From Welwitschia mirabilis (Eukaryota > Gnetophyta > Gnetopsida > Welwitschiales), in the NCBI GenBank assembly GCA_051453625.1, contig JBOZIK010000001.1, positions 226,653,373 to 226,698,355 on the forward strand: a DNA stretch of 44,983 nucleotides, given 5' to 3'. The notes under the pieces were generated by a model. The model was not told the origin of the DNA. It saw nothing but the letters and a program-made list of their open reading frames with translations, and did no database searches. The position numbers and the translations under genes were made by a program. Below are positions 11,721 through 20,340 of this stretch, piece after piece. Position 1 is the first letter of the stretch, and each line of letters starts with the position of its first letter.

Positions 11721-11870
11721 ATTTGGGTTCAATAAAGGTTGTGTTGCTAAAGTTCCTTGAGATCTTTGGTTTACTAGTAATGTTTGTTGAAGGATGTTTA
11801 CTATGTTTTCCATATTGGCATTTTGTTTTTCAAATTTAGCATTTGTTTCTTCTTTTGATCTTCTTATTTC
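11721..11870 (-). repeat. Second copy of the gag C-terminal segment, next to a gap
   Basis: The minus strand reads FEKQNANMENIVNILQQT and TQPLLNPNK. The same segment occurs in diverged form at 12340-12480 (FERQNINFKRLNANIKNLV...). Both encode an Asn/Gln-rich coiled-coil-like part of gag. Having it twice, about 600 bases apart, on either side of a gap and a foreign LTR fragment means either two element copies or a faulty scaffold join. Confidence 0.6.
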
Positions 11871-11970
11871 NNNNNNNNNNNNNNNNNNNNNNNNNNNNNN
11901 NNNNNNNNNNNNNNNNNNNNNNNNNNNNNNNNNNNNNNNNNNNNNNNNNNNNNNNNNNNNNNNNNNNNNN
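11871..11970. other. Assembly gap (100 N)
   Basis: Round-length run of unknown bases, probably of unknown true size. It separates an E2 segment from a fragment of another LTR. Confidence 0.99.
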
Positions 11971-12327
11971 GATGGGAATGAGGTCCAAGATAGAACTATG
12001 TGTGGTCTGATCTCCTTTGGATGAGGATACGTAGGCATGGTTGCTTGCCTGTGGATGTAATCAACCATTCGACCACAACTCACACATCCTTATGGTGTGT
12101 TCTTAAATAATCATAAGATGGAATGCAACAATAATCAGGTGAGCTATCCCCATATAGTTTTCCTGAGGTGTATTCTGTGGGTAATTAAAAGGTGATTATC
12201 TCAGTTTCAAACTAATTGATCCACTGCAATGTTTAATCATGATTTGTAAGCTAATTTTGTTTAACTAAAAAAAAATTCCCATGGTATTTCGTGCTTCTTA
12301 AGTCCAACCTAAGTGCGGGTTGTGACA
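11971..12327 (-). mobile_element. Fragment of a different LTR inserted in E2 gag
   Basis: On the minus strand the block begins TGTCACAACCCGCACTTAGG, a typical plant LTR start (TGTCAC...), and later contains CATGCCTACGTATCCTCATC followed by GAGATCAGACC and CATAGTTC, a string I recall from plant LTRs but cannot source here. It is unrelated to the flanking gag frame. The other LTR end falls in the 100-N gap, so solo LTR, full nested element or chimera cannot be distinguished. Confidence 0.5.
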
Positions 12328-12339
12328 ATTTTGGTTTAG

Positions 12340-12800
12340 CAAAGGTTGTGTTTCTAAATTTCCTTGAGGTCTTTGGTTTACTAACATTATTTGTTGAGGA
12401 TGTTCACTAAGTTTTTTATGTTGGCATTTAATCTTTTAAAGTTAATGTTTTGTCTTTCAAAGTTGATATTCTATTTTTTAATTTCATCCACAAGGTTTGT
12501 GATTGAATCATTTGGATATTGGTAATTGGATAAACTTGATGGGTAGTTTGTATTTTTGAATCGATTTCTGAAAGATTAAGAATTATTTTAAAAATGAGTG
12601 TCCAACCTCGCTTATGCCTAATTTTGATTTCAAAAGTTTTAAGATGATTGGTTAAAAGTACAAACTTCTTTATGAATTCTTTCTTTGTATATTGGCAAAA
12701 GAGGATAGTTTTTAGTGATATGATAATCCTCACATAAGTCATAAGTTTGCATAACATTTCTTTCGGCTGCGGTTTTAGCATTTAATATCATTTTCGCATA
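12340..12800 (-). pseudogene. gag C-terminal part with zinc-knuckle relic (E2)
   Basis: The minus strand at 12780-12715 reads AERNVMQTYDLCEDYHITKN, aligning with the Athila-type knuckle region (CxxCGGPHxxxDC); only part of the Cys/His set is left. Downstream (12560-12420) comes an Asn-rich segment with repeats INFERQNINFKRLNANIKN, likely a coiled coil. Gag would bind element RNA in virus-like particles. Stops and shifts are frequent. Confidence 0.55.
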
Positions 12801-13108
12801 CTTCTATAAGGTTATTGTAAAATCTTTTATGGGATTTATAGGATTGGATTCTACCTCTTTTTGTTGTTTTACCTATTTTAAGTCTTTAATGAGTTAGCCT
12901 ACCATTTGATTTTCTTTAGGTGTTGACCATGTTTGACTAACCTCCACAAGTTCTTCTAATTTTATCTAGGCATCTTCTAATGTAATGTTCATGAGGTTTC
13001 CACCATAAGAGAAATCTACAAGTTGTTTCTTGTGGGGATTCAATCCACTTTAAAAATAATCTAGTTGTTCTACTCTTGAAAAGACATCTATTGGATTAGA
13101 GTGAACTG

Positions 13109-13480
13109 TTATAGAGAAACGTTCATAAGTAAAGGCATAATCTTCATTTGATTTTTGTTAGAATTTGTTACCTCTTTTTTTCTTTTTCTCATAGTTTCTT
13201 CACTCATGAATCTTTCTACAAAGGTTTTCGGAACTTGATCCCATGTTTTTAAGCTTTTATGGGGTATAGTTTTTAACCAAATTTTTGCCCTACCCTTAAA
13301 TGTCATGGAAAATATTATCATATATGTTCTATCTATTATTTTTTTCCCAATTTTCCAAGATGAGGATAAGTTGTTCAATTTTCCCAATGTATTGAAGGGG
13401 ATCCTCATCATGTTATCCACTAAAAGTTGGGTAGGCATGTAAATTTTTAAGTTCGACATCATCTCCTAGGGGTATTTTAA
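13109..13480 (-). pseudogene. gag capsid domain relic (E2)
   Basis: A 117-codon open stretch keeps GRAKIWLKTIPHKSLKTWDQ, then KTFVERFMSE, then RKRKKEV, the core of the Retrotrans_gag family (Pfam PF03732: A..W...L....I..W..L...F...F). Just upstream, in another frame, a YPTF-type start is readable near 13440. Capsid assembly is the inferred original role. The full gag of this group is several hundred residues; here only this domain is in one frame. Confidence 0.8.
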
Positions 13481-13835
13481 AAGGTGTTTGAATTTTTTTT
13501 TCCTTATTGGCTAATAATTTTCTAAGGGTAAGGTTTGCATTGGGGGTAGAAGATCCTATGAATTATTTTTGCTTACGGGAGGCACTCGACATTGTAAATT
13601 GGTTCTCTCTTTTTATAGGGTTTTATTAAGAAAATCTAACTCAGAAAAAATTAATTCAGAAAGAGGTTTGAGTGCACCTAGAGATTGCTTTTCTGATTCA
13701 TTTTCTATATCTACCAGTCCTTCTTTGATATTCTTTTCTATTAGTAGTTTTTTTCTCAGATATCTCTTCTCTATGGTGATCATATCACAGCATCCTATAA
13801 CAGAAAATAACAGAAAATAGATTAAAAATAATAGA
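13481..13835 (-). pseudogene. gag N-terminal relic (E2)
   Basis: The minus-strand frame within 13613-13780 reads MITIEKRYLRKKLLIEK then EGLVDIENESEKQSLGALKP, a charged, probably helical segment in the right place for the gag N-terminus, directly upstream of the capsid domain. I do not recognise a named domain. The likely start is the Met at about 13780. Confidence 0.4.
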
Positions 13836-14256
13836 TAGTCATCTTGTCTTTTGTGAGGACAACATAAGGAACGACACACACAAAAACCAGAAAAATAAAA
13901 ACAGAACCAAAACTAAACTAGAAAGTGAAAAACTCAAAAAATAGGACTGTCATCCTCCTAGTTGTTTGGATGTCATAGGAGATGATAAAAACTAATTTAT
14001 TTTTAAAAAATCGCAATACAAAAAATAAAAATGAAAGTAAAAATAGCACATTGTCATCCTAACTATCATGGAGACAACAGAGGAGATGACCACTCTTTTT
14101 CTACAGAAAATTGAATCTAAGAAATCAAAACTGAAAAACTACACACAGAAAACCTACAGCTCCTAATAAAATACAATGTCACATAGACAAATAACTAAAT
14201 GGAGGTCCGATATACTTTTCCAAATGACGACAACCCTTATACTCCTTAATATCGTT
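13836..14256 (-). other. Untranslated leader of E2 with three dyad motifs
   Basis: About 420 bases between primer site and gag start without a frame. It contains dyad motif copies at 13837-13875, 13948-13986 and 14050-14090. The packaging signal of LTR retrotransposons usually lies in this leader, so structured repeats here could be functional remains; that is inference. Confidence 0.5.
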
Positions 14257-14273
14257 CCTCGGTAAGGGTGCTA
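14257..14273 (-). other. Decayed primer binding site (tRNA-Asp type), first copy in E2
   Basis: The minus strand reads TAGCACCCTTACCGAGG, four G-to-A changes and one G-to-C from the tRNA-Asp complement. It is three bases from the LTR edge at 14277. Confidence 0.6.
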
Positions 14274-14276
14274 ATT

Positions 14277-14374
14277 TGTTGTGGTGTGTATTTGTGCAAG
14301 ATTTTACATTCAAAGAGATCCTATCATTTATAACCAAAATAGATAGCTTACATAATACATCACACTAGTATAGT
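14277..14374 (-). repeat. LTR fragment (first 98 bases), cut by a gap
   Basis: Starts TGTTGTGGTG and matches 7349-7446 and 14643-14740 base for base apart from a few substitutions, then stops at a 100-N gap. It precedes a second internal-LTR junction, which is unexpected for one element. Confidence 0.8.
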
Positions 14375-14474
14375 NNNNNNNNNNNNNNNNNNNNNNNNNN
14401 NNNNNNNNNNNNNNNNNNNNNNNNNNNNNNNNNNNNNNNNNNNNNNNNNNNNNNNNNNNNNNNNNNNNNNNNNN
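14375..14474. other. Assembly gap (100 N)
   Basis: Round-length gap. The sequence to its right (14475-14642) repeats in diverged form what lies at 14105-14276 on its left. Confidence 0.99.
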
Positions 14475-14642
14475 AATAAAGTAAGAAAAACTGAAAAGTA
14501 AGAAACTGCACACAGAAAACCTACAGCTCCTAATAAAGTACAATGCTGCTCAGATAAATAATTGAACAGAGGTTGAAATACTTACCTGAACGATGACAAC
14601 CCTTGTAGTCCTCAATAACCTTCCTCGGCAATGATACCAATT
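14475..14642 (-). repeat. Second copy of the E2 leader-LTR junction with primer site
   Basis: Shares CACAGAAAACCTACAGCTCC with 14141-14165 and runs into a primer site at 14623-14639, read on the minus strand as TGGTATCATTGCCGAGG. Compared with the tRNA-Asp complement all five differences are transitions. Its first eight bases also fit initiator tRNA-Met, but the remaining bases fit only tRNA-Asp. Confidence 0.65.
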
Positions 14643-15437
14643 TGTTGCAGTGTGTATTTGTGCAAGATTTTACATTAAAAAAGATCCTGTCATTTATAAC
14701 CAAAATAGATAGCTTACACAATACATCACACTAGTATAATGGGAGTTAACCCGAAATGTCGTATCCACGTTGAAGTCTATGAGTATGAGACTCTGGTTGC
14801 TTTATAAAGAATATAGGAACAAAAAATAAGTAACTAATGCAAAGAAATAAAGTACAATGCAAATGCAATATGCAATCTAAACTAACATGCAATGCAAATA
14901 TAACCCTAACACTGCTTTCTTTCAGCCTGAACAAAGGCTACCCTTGATGATATATGTTACCTAAGAAATTATCACAAGATCAAGAGCAATCATAAACCAT
15001 AAGGGTAATCAAAAAACCTAAGAGGCAAACATGAAAATAAAACCAAGTTTTATATTTAAAAAATTAACAACATCTTCATTAAAAAACAACTGGGTCNNNN
15101 NNNNNNNNNNNNNNNNNNNNNNNNNNNNNNNNNNNNNNNNNNNNNNNNNNNNNNNNTACATAACCCTCCAACAAGTGCACATCTTTCTGTAACACATGCA
15201 GATGGATCTCCCGCCTTTCGATCGCCTGTCACGAGAATGTCCGGTGCAATGAAGATGAGATGGAGAGTGGAAGGGGGGTTTATTTATAACAACTCATAGC
15301 AGAAAAAGAAAAACAGTAAGTGCAGTTAGGTGTGCTCATAAATGAAACGATTAAAGGTCGCTGTCAAAGTCAGTTACATGTCAGTGGGGACGATAGAGGG
15401 ACCACGATCTTCTTTTATCATTTTTCTTGAAGAGAAC
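14643..15437 (-). repeat. 5' LTR copy of E2, left part, with a 60-N gap at 15097-15156
   Basis: Begins TGTTGCAGTG after the primer site and follows the 3' LTR sequence for about 800 bases until a 100-N gap. It keeps the TATAAATA box on the minus strand at 15281-15288. About 100 bases of the LTR, including the first dyad motif, are missing near 15385 relative to 7349-8424. Confidence 0.8.
15097..15156. other. Assembly gap (60 N)
   Basis: Run of unknown bases inside the LTR. The flanks line up with 7785 and 7815 of the 3' LTR, so little sequence is likely to be missing. Confidence 0.99.
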
Positions 15438-15537
15438 NNNNNNNNNNNNNNNNNNNNNNNNNNNNNNNNNNNNNNNNNNNNNNNNNNNNNNNNNNNNNNN
15501 NNNNNNNNNNNNNNNNNNNNNNNNNNNNNNNNNNNNN
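15438..15537. other. Assembly gap (100 N)
   Basis: To the left the LTR has reached the equivalent of about 8220; to the right it restarts at the equivalent of about 7555. The LTR therefore appears twice around this gap. Confidence 0.99.
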
Positions 15538-16366
15538 ACAATGCAAAAATAACCCGAACTCTACTTGCTTTCAGCCTTAACGAAGGTTGCCCTTGATGAT
15601 CTATGTCATCCAAGAAATTATCACTAGATCAAGGATAATTATAAACCATAAGAATAATCAGAAAATCTGAGATGCAAACATGAAAAGAAAACCAAGTTTT
15701 ATATTAAAAGAGTAATAACATCTAGGTTACAAAATAGTTGGGTCTCAATAGAGGATACATAGCCCTCTACCAAGTGGATCTCGTTCTGCAACACACGCAG
15801 ATGGATCTCCTGCCCTTCGACCTCCTGTTATGAGGATTTTCAGTACAATGAAGATGAGAAAAAGAGTCAAAGGGGGGACTTATTTATAAGAAAATACTGC
15901 AGAAAAGGACAAACAGTAAGTGCAGAAAGGTGCACTCCTTTATAACTCAAAAATGGATGAAATAGTTAAGGGTATCTATCAAAGTCAGTTACATGTCAGT
16001 GTCATCTGGCCTATCGTTCAGACGACAGGGGGGACGATAGTACATTATAAAATATTCTAAAAATGATGACTTAGTAGTCCATGTTAGCAGTCATTGTCAT
16101 GCCTATCGTGAGGATGACAAAAGAGATAATAGTTTTCTTTGATTATTTTCTTGAGGAGAAACTTAGCATTTTTGTTATTAATCCTTCTTCAAAGCTCTAT
16201 GAATCAGAAAGTGCCTTTAATACATCAAATTTGGATAAGAATCGCACTTTTCTGATATTTCCTCTTATATCTCCAAAATCCTCAGAATTGCACCTAAACC
16301 TGTATAAAAGTCTTGCAAAATAACTCATAAAACTCCATCAAATAACCATAAATTGGTAGCGCAACA
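15538..16366 (-). repeat. 5' LTR copy of E2, right part ending at the insertion boundary
   Basis: Matches 7555-8424 of the 3' LTR and ends GTAGCGCAACA, directly followed by the GTATC duplication. Dyad motifs lie at 16000-16040 and 16090-16131, and the TATAAATA box at 15881-15888 (minus). Together with 14643-15437 it is most simply one 5' LTR in which an overlap was not merged, though two LTRs in tandem are possible. Confidence 0.85.
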
Positions 16367-16371
16367 GTATC
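16367..16371. repeat. Target-site duplication GTATC, right copy
   Basis: Identical to 7344-7348; see E2. Confidence 0.7.
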
Positions 16372-16900
16372 CACTCAATAACCATTNNNNNNNNNNNNNN
16401 NNNNNNNNNNNNNNNNNNNNNNNNNNNNNNNNNNNNNNNNNNNNNNNNNNNNNNNNNNNNNNNNNNNNNNNNNNNNNNNNNNNNNNCCCATCAAATAACC
16501 ATAAATTGGTAGCGCAACAGTATCCACTCAATAACCATTACTTTAAATTATAATGTCTAATGAAGTATCAAAAGAACTTGTTAAAAGAAAATTTAACATA
16601 ATTTCATTGGATCACTATCATCTAAAGTAAGAAGTACATCATCTATAATTGAGATTAAGTCAATTAATGATATGTCTAGGTTGAAAAAAAAAAAATCATT
16701 ATTTAGAGGTATAAGAGCATAGATGAATATATCCATGATCTCTATGTATCAAAATATAGTTACCCAAGTTAAAATATAAAAAGATATAAACAAGATAGTA
16801 ATAATGTAATCTATCATAATTGTAAGAGATAAAGGTACATCAAAAAGACTTTTACTTCTAGAAATAATTTGCACTAATTCCAATGAATGAATAAACCCTA
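16372..16900 (+). pseudogene. 3' part of the E3 gag relic
   Basis: After the E2 insertion the plus strand reads LNNHYFKL, CLMKY and further Lys-rich pieces, continuing the gag frame begun at 7080-7343. Later parts are unreadable and no zinc knuckle is left. The duplicate at 16487-16520 still carries the E2 LTR end and should be ignored. Confidence 0.45.
16387..16486. other. Assembly gap (100 N) between identical ends
   Basis: The 54 bases before the gap (16333-16386) are repeated almost perfectly right after it (16487-16540). That is the mark of overlapping contig ends placed on either side of a nominal gap, so these 54 bases are probably present once in the genome. Confidence 0.95.
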
Positions 16901-16979
16901 AGGATAGTAGTGTCTATAGTAAAATGTAAAATATATGTATACTTTTATTTAATCAAATTTAGTTATAAATCAATTTTTT

Positions 16980-17250
16980 ATAATTTAATGACAATGTTTC
17001 TTCCAAAATTTCATGTTATTTTTATAATAGGTAGTGGAGATTCATATAATTTTATTTCTTCTAACATATTTTATGAGCTAAATGTTAAACCTTTTAAAAA
17101 GGAAGAATTTACTATAGGTGTTATAGGGGGTAATTTCATGAGACAAGATGATAGATAAGCTCTTCTAACTTTTAAGATAGGTGATATAGAATTTGGAGAT
17201 GACTCTATGTCTTTCATGTAGGTGAATATGATGTCATCTAGGGATGTACT
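16980..17250 (+). pseudogene. E3 protease relic
   Basis: The frame reads HVIFIIGSGDSYNFISSNIF then LNVKPFKKEEFTIGVIGG, which aligns with the (A/V)LIDSGATHNFIS...LGL......F.V.V.NG pattern of chromovirus proteases. The catalytic Asp of D-S-G is replaced by Gly, so it is inactive besides being interrupted by a TAA at about 17156. Next in the frame come relics of the region leading to RT. Confidence 0.65.
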
Positions 17251-17559
17251 ACCCTATCAATCATAACATCATAATAAACTTTCATATAATGATATTAATG
17301 GTTCAAACTTCATTCAAAGGACAAATTATTAAAGAGAAGAAAATGGGTAAGGAAATTCATATTAATGACCTAAAGCTAAATTATCAAAGTCATTAGAATA
17401 TGATAGATATCTATAATCTTAGTAAAACCCTCAGGAAAAGTAGCATCACCTATACTACCCAAGAAGTTTTATTAGTTTAAAGAGGTATTTATGCATCTTA
17501 TATTCCTATAACCAAAGGAAAAGTTTAAACACATAATTGACCTAATTCAAGGAGTCTAA

Positions 17560-18190
17560 TGTATCACAATAACACCATATAAATTTTATATGGTGAAACT
17601 TAAAGAACTAATATTATAATTTGAGTAGGTAATAAAAGAAGACAAGATTAAATTTTCTCCAGGGAGCACTCTAGTCTTATTTGTGAAGTAGGAGTACAGT
17701 ATCCTAAGATTAACTACCAATAATTAAATAAAGTGATGATGAAGAATAAGTATCCCTTACTAGGGATAGATGACCTATTAATCAATTGCAAGAAGAAAAA
17801 TATATCCCTAAGATTAACCTAAAGTTTTAATACAACTTGATAAGCATCAAGAAGAAGAATCTCTACAAGACAACTTTTAGAACTAGGTATAGTTGTCATG
17901 AGTTTGAAGTAATGCCCTTTGATCTAACAAACATATTAGCAATAATTATGAGTCTAATGAATGATGTCTTCTACCTCTACTTAGATAAGATTATAATAGT
18001 ATTTTTGAATAACATCTAAGCATATTCTAGAGATAAAAAAGATCACATGGCTTTTTTAAGCAAAGTATTAAAGATACTAAAGGAGAATTAATTTAAAGCC
18101 AAACTAAGAAAACATGAATTTTTCAAGGAATTTGTGAGTTATTTGGAATACATTATCTTTAAGAAATACACCTCTATGTATCTTAAAAAA
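17560..18190 (+). pseudogene. E3 reverse transcriptase relic
   Basis: Recognisable blocks in order: SPGSTLVLFVK (17655-17690), YPLLGIDDLLINC (17750-17790), then the 60-codon stretch 17837-18019 with KTTFRTRYSCHEFEVMPFDL, then LMNDVFYLYLDKIIIVFLNN. The family pattern is K.AF.T..G.YE...MPFGLTNAP..F...M...F...L...VVVY(L)DDI. The catalytic Asp-Asp has become Asn-Asn (FLNN), so the enzyme is dead. The thumb region (KLRKHEFFKEFVSYLEYII, 18095-18155) follows. Confidence 0.8.
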
Positions 18191-18279
18191 TAAATGCAAT
18201 TAGGAAGTAGCTTAAACCTCAGAACATAACAAAAGTTTAACTAGCATCATAGAATTTTATAAAGGATTCATACTAGGCT

Positions 18280-18640
18280 TTTCATAGCTTGTGGTATCCT
18301 AAACATAAAATAATATTTGCATTTAACTTTGATAGAGGACTTAAGAAGGCATTATTAAGGATCAAATTTATACTTACTTTAGTAACTATCTTGAAGATTT
18401 TAGAGTTAGACAATGCATTCACAATAAGTATAACTATGTTACACCAAGCTGTAGGAGTTGTTATGGGCCAAGATGGTCAAGTCATCGCATACAAATCTAG
18501 GAATATAAATCCTATCCATAATCTATACTACCTACAATTGTTCATTTCTCGAAGGCATGGTAAGATTATCTCTTAGAAGAAGACTTCCTACTAAAGACTG
18601 ATTAGAAAAGCCTAAAGCAGTTTTAAAAGTAGTATCTACT
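18280..18640 (+). pseudogene. E3 RNase H relic
   Basis: The frame reads FTISITMLHQAVGVVMGQD then GQVIAYKSRNINPIHNLYYL, equivalent to the D.S..G.GAVL.Q.G.P.AY.SR.L...E..Y segment of the Ty3/gypsy RNase H. The first catalytic Asp (usually in TDAS) is not kept: TISIT stands in its place. It lies correctly between RT and integrase. Confidence 0.75.
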
Positions 18641-19189
18641 CAACATGAGACAAATAATATGGGGAGAATTATTGGTAAAATATGATTTTAACATCAAGTA
18701 GACACAATGAAAGGAGAATCAAGTGGTAAGCACCCTTATCCAAATGTGGTACATGTTGGTAAGCACTATTATATCTAATTTGGCCAATTATTTAAAGAAA
18801 ACTATCCCCAAGGATTTATGCTCTGAAACTATATCCTAGCAGGAATAAAAGAAAAAGGAATTTTAGAATGTAATGATCTCTAAGGATGGATTCCTAATGA
18901 TGAAAGAGAAACTTTGCATTTCTCAAGACGAAGGAAGAAGAAAAATTATGTTCAAGATGCGTTAAGTATCCTCTGCAAGACATCCAAAACTTGTAAGGAA
19001 TTACCATGTAATAAGGAAACATTACTTCTAGACCAAAATAAAAGTAGAACTTAATGGATTCATAATTATTTTTTTCATCCTTTAATAAGTTAAAATCAAA
19101 TAATGTAGATCTCTAAGACTCCTTCAATCACTTAGAGTTCCAAGTGGAAATGAGAGGAAACCAGAATGAATTTCATAATAGAACAACCT

Positions 19190-19500
19190 CTAACTAATAA
19201 AAAAACACAATACGATCTTTGTATGTGTTGATAAAGTAACTAAAATGGCTTACTTTGTTCCTCTTAAAAATACTAATAAAAGAGAAGAATTGTCCTTGTG
19301 ATTTGCAAAAGAAGTGTTCAAGTTACATGGAGGCCTCAAAGTTATTGTTTCAAACAGAAATTCCAAATTCATATCTAAATTTTGGGAAAGTTTCTCCCAT
19401 CACTTAGGCATTAAGGTTCAATTTGATACTACACATCAACCAAAGACTAATGGTTAAATAAAAAGAATCAGTAGAATTCTAAAAGTACCTTAAGATGCTA
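19190..19500 (+). pseudogene. E3 integrase core relic
   Basis: From 19207 the frame reads TIFVCVDKVTKMAYFVPLKN, then after one TGA FAKEVFKLHGGLKVIVSNRN, SKFISKFWESFSHHLGIK and TTHQPKTNG. This is the catalytic core of a Ty3/gypsy integrase. Of the D,D-35-E triad the first Asp (CVDK) is kept, the second is Asn (SNRN for SDRD) and the Glu is Lys (IKR for TER). The core would have joined element DNA to the host chromosome. Confidence 0.85.
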
Positions 19501-19799
19501 TGTGGCTAAAGAGTTACCTTCACCTAACATTGTTTAAACAAAACCAAATATTCAAAACTTCTATCTAATGCTTTCTATTTGAAGCCATGTATGGTAGAAA
19601 TTATTTAAAACTATTACATGATCTGACTCAACTCAACGACTCCAAGGCATCAAAAGTAACACACACCTATAAGTTAAGTTCATGAAAGAAATAATAAACA
19701 AGTTAAAGTCATAATTATGAATAGCCTAAGGCTAATACAAGAAATACTATGATCAATACCATTTTAACTACAACCAACTATTGCAATGGGTTAAAGAAG

Positions 19800-20180
19800 A
19801 AAGAATGTCTTTGAAGTTAGGAAAGTATGGTTAACTTGCACCTCATTATTGTGGCCTATTTAAGATCATGGAAAGGGTAGGAGAAAGTGGATATAAGTTG
19901 AAGCTATTCTTTAAGATATCAAGAATTCATCTAGTCCTCTGTACAAGCATGCTTATGCCATACTATAAAGATATAATCTATGAGTATAATCTTAATTGGA
20001 ATCATATCCTACTTAAGCCTCATATTACCTTTGATGTCCAACACTAAAGGTATTAGATTCTTCAACTAAAATTATCAAAATAAGAGCATCCTAGAACTAT
20101 TGATAAAATCGTCCCATCATAACCAAAGTACATGGAAAAATGAGAAGTATATGAAGCATACTTTTCCTAAACTATTTAAT
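19800..20180 (+). pseudogene. E3 integrase C-terminal relic
   Basis: Pieces such as KIMERVGESGYKLKL (about 19865-19910), RIHLVLCTSMLMPYYKD and EHPRTIDKIVPS match the usual tail (F.I.ERVG..AY.L.LP..S.IH.VFHVS.LK.Y) of chromovirus integrases. A chromodomain normally follows; I see nothing convincing for it. Confidence 0.6.
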
Positions 20181-20272
20181 ACAAATTGAAAGTTCTTCAT
20201 CTAACACATGTAGTCTATTATTTCAGCTTAACAATAGCACCTAAAGAATTACTTGAAAGAATTTTTATGTCA

Positions 20273-20332
20273 ACCTTTTTTTTTCTTTTTTCTTTTTGTT
20301 TTTTTTCTTTTTATAGAAAAGGGATAGGGAGC
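20273..20332 (+). other. Long T/C tract followed by a purine run
   Basis: About 40 bases of T with a few C (20273-20313) and then GAAAAGGGATAGGGAG (20316-20331). The purine run could be the polypurine tract of E3, marking the start of its 3' LTR; the adjacent LTR start is not clear. Confidence 0.35.
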
Positions 20333-20340
20333 AAGTAAGC

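Larger units (their letters stand above)
7349..16366 (-). mobile_element. Athila-like LTR retrotransposon with gag and protease only (E2), nested in E3
   Basis: Minus-strand element bounded by LTR ends TGTTGCAG and GCACAACA/GCGCAACA and by GTATC duplications. From 5' to 3' (right to left) come the LTR complex at 14277-16366, a tRNA-Asp-like primer site, a leader with dyad motifs, gag (about 13800-12340), protease (11344-10760) and its continuation to 10385, a 2-kb non-coding stretch, a polypurine tract (8425-8438) and the 3' LTR (7349-8424). I can find no RT, RNase H or integrase motif on either strand between protease and 3' LTR, so it looks like a non-autonomous gag-protease element mobilised by a relative. 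Three 100-N gaps, one 60-N gap and duplicated blocks show that assembly here is not fully reliable. Confidence 0.8.
16901..20340 (+). mobile_element. pol region of a chromovirus-like Ty3/gypsy element (E3)
   Basis: On the plus strand protease, RT, RNase H and integrase relics follow each other in Ty3/gypsy order (integrase last). All are broken by stops and shifts. E2 is nested in its gag, so E3 is the older insertion. The RT and integrase wording is that of chromoviruses, but no chromodomain could be recognised in the C-terminal part (20040-20170). LTRs and the 5-base duplication of E3 were not found. Confidence 0.75.

Noticed and set aside
13569-13820. 83-codon plus-strand open frame inside E2
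   Set aside because: Opposite strand of the gag N-terminal relic; composition and position explain it as a shadow.
20273-20316. Pyrimidine tract ending in ATAG as an intron acceptor
   Set aside because: No exon follows; the position fits the end of a retrotransposon pol better.
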